This document shows positions 1-7,451 of a stretch of DNA of 11,363 nt, in pieces. The notes under the pieces were generated by a model. It was given only the letters and a program-made list of their open reading frames with translations. It was not told the origin of the DNA and made no database searches. Position numbers and translations under genes: made by a program. The stretch's first letter is position 1, and each line of letters starts with the position of its first letter. Source of the stretch: Cyanobacteria bacterium HKST-UBA02. Its GTDB lineage: Bacteria > Cyanobacteriota > Vampirovibrionia > Obscuribacterales > Obscuribacteraceae. The stretch lies in the NCBI GenBank assembly GCA_020431945.1, contig JAGQHH010000343.1, positions 1 through 11,363 on the forward strand, given 5' to 3'.

Positions 1-1
1 T

Positions 2-1177
2 CTGACTTGCCTGAGCGTAATTGCGCCGGGTCTCTGTCTCGAGAACAAGCCCCCCGGCGCCTTCAAATTCATGCAAACCGACCTGACCTCAGGACCCCTG
101 ATTGTTCTGGTCTCGGAAAATTTCATCTCCATGAGCTATCCGAATTTGCACCTGGAGTATCGATGCCTGGGAAAAGAGGGCAAGCTCGTTGCAATCAATA
201 CCAAGTTTCGCCGGGTAAAGGCGCAACCGTATGATCACTGGCGCCTGACAGTCCAGAAAGAGCCCCTGGTGGTCCGGGGCACTGCCCAGAAGCATCCGAC
301 TACGAGGTTCGGGCTCCAGGCAATGGAAGTGATCTATCCGGTAAAACCAATGGACTCAGTGGTGTCCAAATCCGAGTTCTTTTATCGAAACGGCGCCAAT
401 CGGTCCCTGGAATGCAACCGCCTCGAGATTACCCAGGCGAAGCTGCCGATAGACCTGAGCCGCCAGCAACTCGACTTTCTCAGATGGGAATATGGTGTAC
501 CGCAGCTCGAGGGAATTCTCCTGCGCAGGGTAGATGTCTTCAAGAACGGGAAGCGCCACACCGCCGTCGATACCAATGCCATGGTTCGCGCGCCGGTCCC
601 CATCTCCGACCAGGAAGTTCCGTCCGGATACACCAGAGTCCACAAACTTTCGGAGCTGCGCGGAGAAGACGAAATGGCCAGGGATTTCGCGAACATGATG
701 GGCGATATGATTCTCGATCCGGCACCGAAGAAAAAAAACAATAAAAAATCAAACCGGAAAGGTGATCGAAAATGTCGTTCCCTTCCCGGGCTCGCTTTGC
801 ACTTGTATAGATCCGCGGTGATTGTCCACCATGGCTTTCACGATTGCCAGCCCGAGACCGCTGCCTCCGTCTTCGCGACTGCGCGACTCGTCGACCCGGA
901 AGAAACGATCGAACAGGCGCTCCAGATCGGCCGGAGTGATGCCGATACCGGTATCAGCGACGGTGACCACCGCATGATTGCCGGACCTGGTCAGTCCGAC
1001 GGTGACCGAGCCGCCACTTTCGGTATACATCAGGGCGTTCTTGAGAAGATTGGAGAATATGATCTCCAGGGACTGTTGATTGCCTTCGAGCTGAACAGCC
1101 TCGATGGACTCGGCTTTGAGCTCCACTCCCTTGTCCTCGTACAGATCCGCGAACTCTCCCAGGACCTCCCGAATTAG
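2..1177 (+). CDS. Exported protein of unknown function, 5'-truncated; 3' end probably frameshifted near 740
   Basis: The frame is open from base 2, so the ATG at 71 is probably internal. The residues before it (LTCLSVIAPGLC, then LENKPPGAFKF) look like the end of a signal peptide followed by the mature start. The body to about base 727 is soluble and alternates short beta-type stretches with charged turns; it vaguely recalls periplasmic DUF4412-like proteins, but I do not recognise it firmly. The sensible C-terminus is FANMMGDMILDPAPKKK at an A8 run (731-738). Past that run the literal frame continues to a TGA at 1175-1177, but those roughly 140 codons are antisense to the conserved catalytic domain of the convergent histidine kinase and are unlikely to be real protein. 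A -1 shift in the A run ends translation at TAA 742-744, five bases from the kinase stop. An indel, a sequencing error or programmed slippage would all explain this. Confidence is good for the body and low for the 3' end. Confidence 0.6.
   Translation: MTCLSVIAPGLCLENKPPGAFKFMQTDLTSGPLIVLVSENFISMSYPNLHLEYRCLGKEGKLVAINTKFRRVKAQPYDHWRLTVQKEPLVVRGTAQKHPTTRFGLQAMEVIYPVKPMDSVVSKSEFFYRNGANRSLECNRLEITQAKLPIDLSRQQLDFLRWEYGVPQLEGILLRRVDVFKNGKRHTAVDTNAMVRAPVPISDQEVPSGYTRVHKLSELRGEDEMARDFANMMGDMILDPAPKKKNNKKSNRKGDRKCRSLPGLALHLYRSAVIVHHGFHDCQPETAASVFATARLVDPEETIEQALQIGRSDADTGISDGDHRMIAGPGQSDGDRAATFGIHQGVLEKIGEYDLQGLLIAFELNSLDGLGFELHSLVLVQIRELSQDLPN
733..739 (+). other. A_AAA_AAC slippery heptamer in the gene's own frame
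   Basis: An A8 run (731-738) followed by C gives the heptamer A AAA AAC, placed in the zero frame exactly as the X_XXY_YYZ rule for -1 ribosomal frameshifting requires. After a -1 slip the next codons are CAA and then the stop TAA (742-744). I see no convincing stimulatory hairpin or pseudoknot just downstream, and the zero-frame continuation looks like antisense of the kinase. A homopolymer indel or transcriptional slippage is therefore at least as likely as programmed frameshifting. Confidence 0.4.
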
Positions 1178-1966
1178 CATATCGAGAGAGAGAGTCTTCA
1201 TCTCCAGGGGAGCCGAGCCCTGCTCGGTCTTGGTGAGCAGAAGCAGGTCCGCTACGAGGTTGCGCATACGCTCCGCCGAACGTTGTACTCGCTTGAGGCG
1301 GTCCAGCGACTGGGGCTGCTCTTCCAGATCCTGCTCGAGGATCTCCAGAGACGCCTGGATTACCGCCACCGGAGTTTTCAGCTCGTGACCGGCATCGCTG
1401 AGAAATCGTTTTTGCAAGTCATAGGTCTTTCGCACCGGTTTGATCGCGATTCCGGCGAACCAGTAACCGCTCAAGCCCAGGGCGAGAATCAGAACCGGAC
1501 CGAGCAGAACAGCGGCATCGAACAGCTCCTGGACCACCTGGTCCCTCAGGCTCGTATCGACCTGGACTTGAAGATAACCCACGGTTTCGCCGTCGAGGAC
1601 GATGGGGCTGGACATGGTACGAAATCGCTCGCCCCCGGACACCAGCTCGCTCTCTCCCTCGATAAAGGTCTCCACCCCCGGTGCGCCATAGGCGGACGCC
1701 AGGGTGCGGTCGCGATGCCAGAGCTGGATCGAGATGCGTTTGTGCACCATGGACACCGCGCTCTGGTCCCCGCGGAGATGAAGATGGTCGCCGTTCACAG
1801 CCACAGCCCCCCTGGCCACATCGGCAAGCTCGCGCAAGCGCTCGTCCATGATCTCGGTGAGACCGTGGCGAAAAAGGGCAAGGGAAGAAAAGGCCAGGAC
1901 GACATAGACTGAAAGCGAGAGCAGCATGAACTGCCCGGCAAGGACCAGTCTCAGTCGTTTGAACAT
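749..1966 (-). CDS. Membrane-bound sensor histidine kinase
   Basis: Autophosphorylating sensor kinase of a two-component system, 405 aa, inner membrane. Transmembrane segment 1 spans about residues 8-31, an extracytoplasmic sensor region about 32-150, and transmembrane segment 2 about 152-173. The HisKA phosphoacceptor motif DAGHELKTP follows, with His194, then a CA ATPase domain: N-box NLLKNALMY (306-314), G1 DTGIG (338-342), F-box LFDRFFR (351-357) and G2 GGSGLGLAI (367-375). The end, GTTFSITFPV, is the normal C-terminus for the family. Only about 15 residues separate segment 2 from HisKA, too few for a full HAMP domain. The sensor region has no cofactor-binding motif I recognise, so the signal is unknown. 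Its ATG shares one base with the regulator's TGA (TGATG), so the pair is very probably translationally coupled and works together. All catalytic motifs are present. Confidence 0.96.
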   Translation of the reverse strand: MFKRLRLVLAGQFMLLSLSVYVVLAFSSLALFRHGLTEIMDERLRELADVARGAVAVNGDHLHLRGDQSAVSMVHKRISIQLWHRDRTLASAYGAPGVETFIEGESELVSGGERFRTMSSPIVLDGETVGYLQVQVDTSLRDQVVQELFDAAVLLGPVLILALGLSGYWFAGIAIKPVRKTYDLQKRFLSDAGHELKTPVAVIQASLEILEQDLEEQPQSLDRLKRVQRSAERMRNLVADLLLLTKTEQGSAPLEMKTLSLDMLIREVLGEFADLYEDKGVELKAESIEAVQLEGNQQSLEIIFSNLLKNALMYTESGGSVTVGLTRSGNHAVVTVADTGIGITPADLERLFDRFFRVDESRSREDGGSGLGLAIVKAMVDNHRGSIQVQSEPGKGTTFSITFPV

Positions 1967-2628
1967 CAGGAATTGAACCGATAACCGAGACCGTGAACCG
2001 TGCTGATCCGCTCTTTGTCATCCAGCTTCTTTCGCAACCCGCGGATATAGGTCCTGATCGCTTCCGGCGAAGCTTCGGTGTCGGACTCCCATACACGAGT
2101 GAGCAGGGTATCAGCACTGAAGACAGTATCAGGATGCCGCATGAAGAATTCCAGCAAAGCGAACTCTTTCGGCTCGAGATGCACCGGATTACCGGCACGG
2201 CTGACTGTGCGAGCCTGGGGATCGAGGAGGATATCGTGACAGGAAAGCGAATTGGTCTTGCCTGCCGAAGTCCGCCGGAGAAGTGCCCGCACCCTGGCGG
2301 AGAGCTCTTTGAGCGAAAATGGCTTGCAGAGATAATCGTCGGCTCCCGAATCGAGACCGGTCTCGCGATCGTCGATGCTCGTACGGGCCGTTAACATAAG
2401 CACCGGCGTGGTGCCTCCCCGGGACCGATAAGTGCGACAGATATCGACACCGGAAAGACCGGGCAACTGCCAGTCCAGAATAATCAGGTCATACTCAGCG
2501 ACATGCAGTGTATCCGAGGCGATCTGACCGTTGTCCAGGACCTCCACCAGATACTTCTCCCGGGAAAGCCATTCCTTGACTTCCACGGCCAGGTCGGACT
2601 CGTCTTCCACCAGCAAAATCTTACTCAT
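1966..2628 (-). CDS. OmpR/PhoB-family response regulator
   Basis: DNA-binding response regulator, 220 aa, cytoplasmic. The receiver domain (about 1-115) has the acidic pocket in VEDE (Glu8, Asp9), phosphoacceptor Asp52 (LIILDWQLPG), Thr80 (MLTART) and Lys102 (CKPF), so it is fully equipped for phosphotransfer. A winged-helix trans_reg_C domain (about 125-220) carries EFALLEFFMRHP, the recognition region AIRTYIRGLRKKLD and the wing VHGLGYRF. I chose the ATG at 2626-2628 over the one 30 bases upstream because the stretch between them contains the AAGAGGAGG ribosome-binding sequence (about 2641-2649) and the chosen start gives the standard MSKILLVEDE opening. It forms an operon with the kinase and is divergent from the exporter, which makes the exporter operon a plausible target. 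This is inference; no box is proven. Confidence 0.96.
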   Translation of the reverse strand: MSKILLVEDESDLAVEVKEWLSREKYLVEVLDNGQIASDTLHVAEYDLIILDWQLPGLSGVDICRTYRSRGGTTPVLMLTARTSIDDRETGLDSGADDYLCKPFSLKELSARVRALLRRTSAGKTNSLSCHDILLDPQARTVSRAGNPVHLEPKEFALLEFFMRHPDTVFSADTLLTRVWESDTEASPEAIRTYIRGLRKKLDDKERISTVHGLGYRFNS

Positions 2629-2664
2629 CTCAGCCAGGCGCCTCCTCTTAGCCGCCATCCATTA

Positions 2665-2677
2665 TGCCATGCTGGCA
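2665..2677. promoter_or_regulatory. Inverted repeat upstream of the two-component operon
   Basis: TGCCA-TGC-TGGCA is a perfect 5-bp inverted repeat with a 3-bp centre, about 37 bp upstream of the regulator start. On the minus strand a possible -10 (CATAAT, the complement of 2661-2666) touches it, and no good -35 is present. That arrangement would suit an operator or an activator-dependent promoter. Short repeats of this size occur by chance, so confidence is low. Confidence 0.25.
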
Positions 2678-2736
2678 AGCCACGTATAGGGCGACCCCCT
2701 CGACAACCGCCTTCCTCACCGCCGCATGCTGGTTCC

Positions 2737-2745
2737 TGGTAAAAT
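2737..2745 (+). promoter_or_regulatory. Candidate extended -10 promoter for the exporter operon
   Basis: TGGTAAAAT matches an extended -10 (TGn followed by TAAAAT, 5 of 6 to TATAAT). It lies about 67 bp before the exporter ATG at 2812. No good -35 is seen at 16-18 bp, which is tolerated for extended -10 promoters or would point to an activator. It would give a leader of roughly 60 nt. The ribosome-binding site before 2812 is weak (TCCGGGTTGAA). Confidence 0.3.
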
Positions 2746-2811
2746 CGTGGCTTGTTTCGATGGTCTGGATATCCTGCCGATGCTGCTTACCAATAGACAA
2801 TCCGGGTTGAA

Positions 2812-5800
2812 ATGAGCACCGGGCTTCAGCGCGCTGCAAAAGATCGCCTTCGCTGGACACCGCTTCTGTCGCAGCTAACCGACGAGCAATTCGCCTCTCT
2901 GGTGGATTCAGCGCGGATAGTCGATCTTCGCCTGGGCGAAACGGTCGCTTTCGAGCCTGGTGAAGCGCTCTCCATCCTGGTGGAGGGCCGCCTGCGCCTG
3001 GTGGCGGACAACGACCAGGGCGCCGAGACCACGGTCTGTACTTTCAAGAACCGGGGCTCTTTCTGGACCGGGACTCTTCTGAAAGACGTTCCGGCGCCCC
3101 ATGCCTCGCTGAGAGCTTCGGAAGACAGCACTTATTTGAGCCTGGACGAAACCCAGATGGAAGCCCTGGCCGGCTCCTGCCCGGAGGCGCGGGAGACCGT
3201 GGAGCGCGAGTCTAGGGTCCTGGGGCTCTACGCCAGGCTCCGAGACACCGGACGTTTCAGCAATGTCGATTTCGACTTGCTCAAGCCCTTTTTGCTCGCC
3301 GGTCAGACGGAGCCTTTCAAAGCCGGCGATCGCTTCCCTGAGAGGCGCGCCACCGACGGTCTCTTCATCCTCATAAGCGGAGCCGTGGATGCCGAGAAGA
3401 ACGGCTCGACAAACAGACTGAAAGAAGGCGACTGGTTCTCTCGCGGCAAAATCTTCCCCAGCCGGGAGGACGGCAACGAGAACATCATCGCGGTGGAATC
3501 CGGCGAGGGGCTCTGGCTCCCGGAGCCTGCCTACCGTGATATCAGGCAGGCCATGCCCGAGATCGCCTCCGGTTTCGACGGCGTCATCCTGGGAGCGTCC
3601 GGGGCGCATAGAAGATCCGACGTTCTGGCACACCTCGAAGACCCCGGGCGAAGGGGCGACACTAGCGCCGCTGCGGAGCCGCGGCCCGCCGCCGAAGAGG
3701 ACACGGTGCCGAAATTGCGGCGCTATCTGCACAAGTATCCGGTGGTCTACCAGCCCAACGAGCTCGAATGCGGGATCACCTGCCTGCATATGATCTGTCT
3801 CTTCTATGGCAAGAAAGTGAGCCTCAGCCAGCTCCGGGACATGTGCGAGATCGGGCGAAGCGGCACGAGCATGCTCGACCTGGCCGAAGCTGCCGAACAG
3901 CTCGGCTTCATGACCCGGGGAGTGCGCACCACCTATGGTGGTCTGATGAAACTAAAGCCGCCCCTCATTTGTTTCTGGAAACAAAATCACTTCGTTGTCC
4001 TCTACGAGATCAATGCCAACGAGGCCATCATCGGCGACCCGGGCACCGGGCTCGAGAAGATCGACCGGCAGACTTTCACTCGCGACTTCTCGGAGCACGC
4101 CCTGGAGCTTACGCCCTCCCCGGAGTTCGGCCAGAATATCGAATCGAGACCATTCCTCTCTACTTTCCTGCCGATCATCGAGCCGCATCGAGCCCTGGCT
4201 CGCGACATAGTCGCCTCCAGCATCGTCTACCAGGTGTTGATGCTGGTTACCCCGATATTCACCCAGGTCGTCCTCGATCAGGTCATCGTCCATCAGGACC
4301 TGGATATGCTCACCATCATGCTCATCGGTATGCTGCTTTTCACCCTGCTGATGGCGATCATGGGCTTCATCCGGCAGTTTTTGCTCGAGTACCTGGCCCT
4401 CAAGGTCGATATGTCGCTTTTCTCGGAGCTGTTCAAGCGAATGCTCGGTCTGCCCTTCACCTTCTTCGACAAGCACTCCACCGGCGACCTTCTCACTCGT
4501 TTCGGCGAGAGCTCGGCGGTGGTGCAATTCCTCGCCGGTCATGGCGCCCTGGCGGTGCTCGACCTGATCATGGCGGTGCTGTTCCTTCTCTTCGTCTTTT
4601 TCTACAACATAACGTTCGGCATCATCACCACCATCTATGTGCTCTGCCTGACGGTTCTTGTGGCTTGCTGCATGCCCTATCTGAAACGTCTGAGTCAGCG
4701 CGCCTACGACAAGCAGATCGCCGCCGAGTCGTTTCTCGTGGAAGCGATAAGAGGGATCGAGCGAGTCAAATCCGCGGCGGCCGAGAGGCGTACACGCTGG
4801 AAATGGGAGCTCCTTTTCGTGGACAAGCTCAATGTCCGCTTTCAAGAGTCCGTGGCGAACAGCGCCGTTTCGGCCATGGTCCACCTGGTACAGGTGGGCG
4901 GCCAGGTCGCCGTTCTCTATATAGGCGCCCATATGGTGATCGACAAGTCCCTTTCCATCGGGCAGCTCATGGCGGTCAATATGCTGGTTGCCATGATCGC
5001 CAATCCTTTCGTGCGCCTGGCCGAGCTCTCCTACGCTTTCCAGAATGTCAGCGTCGCCCTGGAGAGGCTCTCGGACGTGCTCACCGCAAAGCCCGAGGAG
5101 CCTGATGCGGCCGGCAAGATCCACACAGGTCGAGTGGAGGGCAGGGTGCGCTTCGAGAAAGTCACTTATCGCTACCAGGGCAGAGAATCGGTGAACGCCC
5201 TCACCAACGTCTCCTTCGAGGCGGAGCCCGGGCAGATGATCGGTATCGTTGGACGCACAGGCTCCGGAAAGACCACCCTGATCCGTTTGATCCAGGGTCT
5301 CTACCTGCCCACCGAAGGACGCATCTATGTAGATGGCAACGATCTGGCCAGGATGGCCCTGAGCAACTACCGGCAACATATCGGCGTAGTCAGCCAGCAC
5401 GATTACTACTTCCGCGGCACGATCAGGGAGAACATCGCCTTCTACCGGCCCGATGCCACCATGGAGGAGATAGTCCGGGCCTGCACCGTCTCCGGTGCAA
5501 ATGAGTTCATCTCGGCGCTTCCCTCCAGCTACGAAACCGTCCTCACCGAGGGCGCCGCCAACTTCTCCGGCGGTCAGAGACAGTGCATGGCGGTGGCCCG
5601 GTCCATCCTGCACCATCCATCGGTGCTGATTTTCGACGAGGCGACCAGCGGCATGGACTCCGAGACGGAGTCTCGAATCCAGCATTGCATGGAGACCCTG
5701 CGCTCGGACTGTACTATGTTTGTCGTCGCCCACAGACTCTCGACCATCCGATCCGCCGATCTCATCCTCGTCATGGACAGGGGAAGCATCGTCGAGACCG

Positions 5801-5871
5801 GAACCCACGAAAGTCTCCTCCGGGAGAAAGGGCTCTATTACTACCTCTGCCAGCAACAATCCCTGGTCTGA
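2812..5871 (+). CDS. Exporter with two cNMP-binding-like domains, C39 peptidase, ABC membrane domain and ATPase
   Basis: Inner-membrane ABC exporter, 1019 aa, expected to cleave the leader of a peptide substrate and pump it through a type I channel. Residues about 20-135 and 150-255 are two cyclic-nucleotide-binding-like beta folds; neither has the usual GE...RxA phosphate-binding cassette, so cAMP binding is doubtful. The C39 peptidase (about 305-430) has oxyanion Gln314, Cys320 (ELECGITCL), His393 (NHFVVL) and Asp409 (GDPG), so it looks active. The membrane domain with about six helices spans 460-740. The ATPase (about 775-1010) has Walker A GRTGSGKTT (814-822), Q-loop Gln862, signature FSGGQ (918-922, where LSGGQ is usual), Walker B VLIFDEAT (938-945) and switch His974. 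Family exporters of about 700 aa begin at the C39 domain; the extra 300 N-terminal residues recall HetC-like and NHLP-type exporters. Its TGA directly abuts the next ATG. Confidence 0.95.
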   Translation: MSTGLQRAAKDRLRWTPLLSQLTDEQFASLVDSARIVDLRLGETVAFEPGEALSILVEGRLRLVADNDQGAETTVCTFKNRGSFWTGTLLKDVPAPHASLRASEDSTYLSLDETQMEALAGSCPEARETVERESRVLGLYARLRDTGRFSNVDFDLLKPFLLAGQTEPFKAGDRFPERRATDGLFILISGAVDAEKNGSTNRLKEGDWFSRGKIFPSREDGNENIIAVESGEGLWLPEPAYRDIRQAMPEIASGFDGVILGASGAHRRSDVLAHLEDPGRRGDTSAAAEPRPAAEEDTVPKLRRYLHKYPVVYQPNELECGITCLHMICLFYGKKVSLSQLRDMCEIGRSGTSMLDLAEAAEQLGFMTRGVRTTYGGLMKLKPPLICFWKQNHFVVLYEINANEAIIGDPGTGLEKIDRQTFTRDFSEHALELTPSPEFGQNIESRPFLSTFLPIIEPHRALARDIVASSIVYQVLMLVTPIFTQVVLDQVIVHQDLDMLTIMLIGMLLFTLLMAIMGFIRQFLLEYLALKVDMSLFSELFKRMLGLPFTFFDKHSTGDLLTRFGESSAVVQFLAGHGALAVLDLIMAVLFLLFVFFYNITFGIITTIYVLCLTVLVACCMPYLKRLSQRAYDKQIAAESFLVEAIRGIERVKSAAAERRTRWKWELLFVDKLNVRFQESVANSAVSAMVHLVQVGGQVAVLYIGAHMVIDKSLSIGQLMAVNMLVAMIANPFVRLAELSYAFQNVSVALERLSDVLTAKPEEPDAAGKIHTGRVEGRVRFEKVTYRYQGRESVNALTNVSFEAEPGQMIGIVGRTGSGKTTLIRLIQGLYLPTEGRIYVDGNDLARMALSNYRQHIGVVSQHDYYFRGTIRENIAFYRPDATMEEIVRACTVSGANEFISALPSSYETVLTEGAANFSGGQRQCMAVARSILHHPSVLIFDEATSGMDSETESRIQHCMETLRSDCTMFVVAHRLSTIRSADLILVMDRGSIVETGTHESLLREKGLYYYLCQQQSLV

Positions 5872-7449
5872 ATGCGCAACCGGTCACGAAGCAAAAGCTC
5901 TCTACTGCCCATCGCGATGGCGGTCTTTCTCTGCCTGGCCGGGGCGCCCATTGCCGAAGCTTCCTCGACGGCACAGCCGGAGCGCCGTCCTCTGCCTGCC
6001 GAGACCGGCACGGATCACGCCGCCAATGCCAGCCTCGATCTCGGTCCTTTCCGCATGCACAGGTCGCTGCCCAGACCGGGGCAGGGTCGCCTGATCAAAC
6101 TGGAAGCCTCCTACGATGAGAGCATCGCCCTCAAAGATGTGCTCATCGAGACCATGCGGCACAATCTGCCGATTCGCATCTCGAAAGAGAGCTGGAACTA
6201 CCAGAAGTACCAGCTCTTCGCCGATCTCTCGCAGTTCCTGCCGAGCTTCAATATCGGCTATAACATCACAGGCTCCCTGATCGGACCGGGCCATATCGGC
6301 GCCAACGCCAAGGTTTTCTCCACCCAGATTACTTATCCGGTCTTCCAGGGGGGCAGCGTCCTCTACAACAGCCTCGCCCAGTACTATCGCAATGTCGGCT
6401 GGCACCACGCCTATCAGTCCACCATCAACGACGCGCTTCTCGACGCCTACAACAAATTCAGCGACCTCGCCCTTCAGGACGCCATCCTGCGGATCCGCGA
6501 GCATGCCCTGGCGCTTTCTTCCATGAGGCTGGATCTCAATACCGCCATGTACGAGGCCGGCACCGCTACCCAGTTCGCCATCATGCAATCACGCACTCAG
6601 CTCGCCCTGGATCGGGAAGCCTACTGCCAGCAGCAGATGGCCACCCGGCAGGCGGCTCTGGAGCTCGCCTATGTGATGAACATGCCCATGGCCATCAATC
6701 TCATCCCCCGGGAGCCTGTGCTGAAAGAGTCGGATCTCTTTCCCGACCGGGAGAAGCTCTCGATCAACGACTATGTGAGCATGGCCGTGGACCGCCGCCC
6801 GGAGCTGAGACAGTATGAGATGTACCGGCTGGCGGCCGCCCGTACCGTCCAGACCGCTGCAGCAGGGCTCTATCCGGCAGTATCCTTTTACCATAGCTAT
6901 GCCGACACTTCGGTCACCGCCAGCGACAGCTCCGATTCGGCGTCCACGACCCTCGAGAATGCCGGTGTCTTCACTGGCGATACCAGAAACTTCCAGCTCG
7001 GTTTCAACCTCACCTGGTCCCTCTCCAATATGGGACTGCTCAACACCGCCAATGTCGTCTCGGCAAGAGCCCTTTCGCGCCAGGCGATGGTGCAGGCCAA
7101 TCAGGAGCTCGTCCAGATCATGCAACAGGTTCGCACCGGATACGATGCCACACAGATCGCCCGGGAGAGGATCGACTCGGCGGCCTATGCGGCTGATTCG
7201 GGGCGGGAAGCTCTGAGGCTGGCTCATTTGAGGCTCAAGACCGGTCTCGGCACCAACCTCGAGCTGATTCAAGCCCAGCGCTCCTATATCGATGCGGTGA
7301 TTTCCAAAGCCCAGGCGATCACCGCCTCGAACAAAGCCCAGGCGGCGCTTCTCCACTCCACCGGGCTGATCTCGGTGGACACCCTGGTGGATGGTTACAC
7401 CGGGGACAAAGAGCCCCCTGCCAAAAAGCACTCCTTATTCAAGTTCTGA
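5872..7449 (+). CDS. TolC-family outer-membrane factor, first copy
   Basis: Outer-membrane channel protein, 525 aa, the exit duct of a type I secretion machine. A signal peptide covers about residues 1-30 (basic start, hydrophobic LLPIAMAVFLCLAGAPIAEA, predicted cleavage after AEA). The TolC architecture is visible as two similar halves. Each half has a beta-hairpin region (about 122-160 and 334-388) and long amphipathic helices with typical OMF wording: EAGTATQFAIMQSRTQL (228-244) in half one, and RRPELRQYEMYRLAAARTVQTA and LKTGLGTNLELIQAQRSYIDA in half two. The C-terminal half ends near residue 500, followed by a short lysine-rich tail. The ATG follows the exporter TGA with no gap, so translation is probably coupled and the protein most likely works with that exporter. 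It is intact and closely related to the following gene. Confidence 0.93.
   Translation: MRNRSRSKSSLLPIAMAVFLCLAGAPIAEASSTAQPERRPLPAETGTDHAANASLDLGPFRMHRSLPRPGQGRLIKLEASYDESIALKDVLIETMRHNLPIRISKESWNYQKYQLFADLSQFLPSFNIGYNITGSLIGPGHIGANAKVFSTQITYPVFQGGSVLYNSLAQYYRNVGWHHAYQSTINDALLDAYNKFSDLALQDAILRIREHALALSSMRLDLNTAMYEAGTATQFAIMQSRTQLALDREAYCQQQMATRQAALELAYVMNMPMAINLIPREPVLKESDLFPDREKLSINDYVSMAVDRRPELRQYEMYRLAAARTVQTAAAGLYPAVSFYHSYADTSVTASDSSDSASTTLENAGVFTGDTRNFQLGFNLTWSLSNMGLLNTANVVSARALSRQAMVQANQELVQIMQQVRTGYDATQIARERIDSAAYAADSGREALRLAHLRLKTGLGTNLELIQAQRSYIDAVISKAQAITASNKAQAALLHSTGLISVDTLVDGYTGDKEPPAKKHSLFKF
6160..6195 (+). repeat. Near-identical tract shared by the two TolC genes, copy 1
   Basis: A 36-bp tract encoding HNLPIRISKESW matches 7752-7787 with one mismatch (T against C at the Pro-Ile junction). 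The genes are much more divergent elsewhere. It is consistent with tandem duplication, possibly with strong constraint or local gene conversion at this site. Confidence 0.8.
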
Positions 7450-7451
7450 CC

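Noticed and set aside
739..780. T-rich stretch on the minus strand after the kinase stop as an intrinsic terminator
   Set aside because: There is a run of T, but I could not find a stable GC-rich hairpin directly before it.
752..1177. C-terminal extension of the first gene as real protein
   Set aside because: It is wholly antisense to the kinase ATPase domain, whose motifs are intact, and it begins straight after a homopolymer run. Kept only as the literal open frame.
2503..2742. Small plus-strand ORF in front of the exporter as a possible leader-type substrate
   Set aside because: Most of it is antisense to the response regulator. It has no leader-like helix or usable double-glycine cleavage site, and its tail is Pro/Arg/Ser noise.
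2908..3789. A 293-codon minus-strand frame opposite the exporter's N-terminal region
   Set aside because: It is another codon-bias shadow; the opposite frame carries the cNMP-like folds and runs without a break into the C39 domain.
3952..5859. A 635-codon open frame on the minus strand opposite the ABC exporter
   Set aside because: It is a shadow of the GC-biased codon use of the exporter. Its composition is His/Asp/Gly-rich, with no domain or start signal, while the plus strand has full family motifs.
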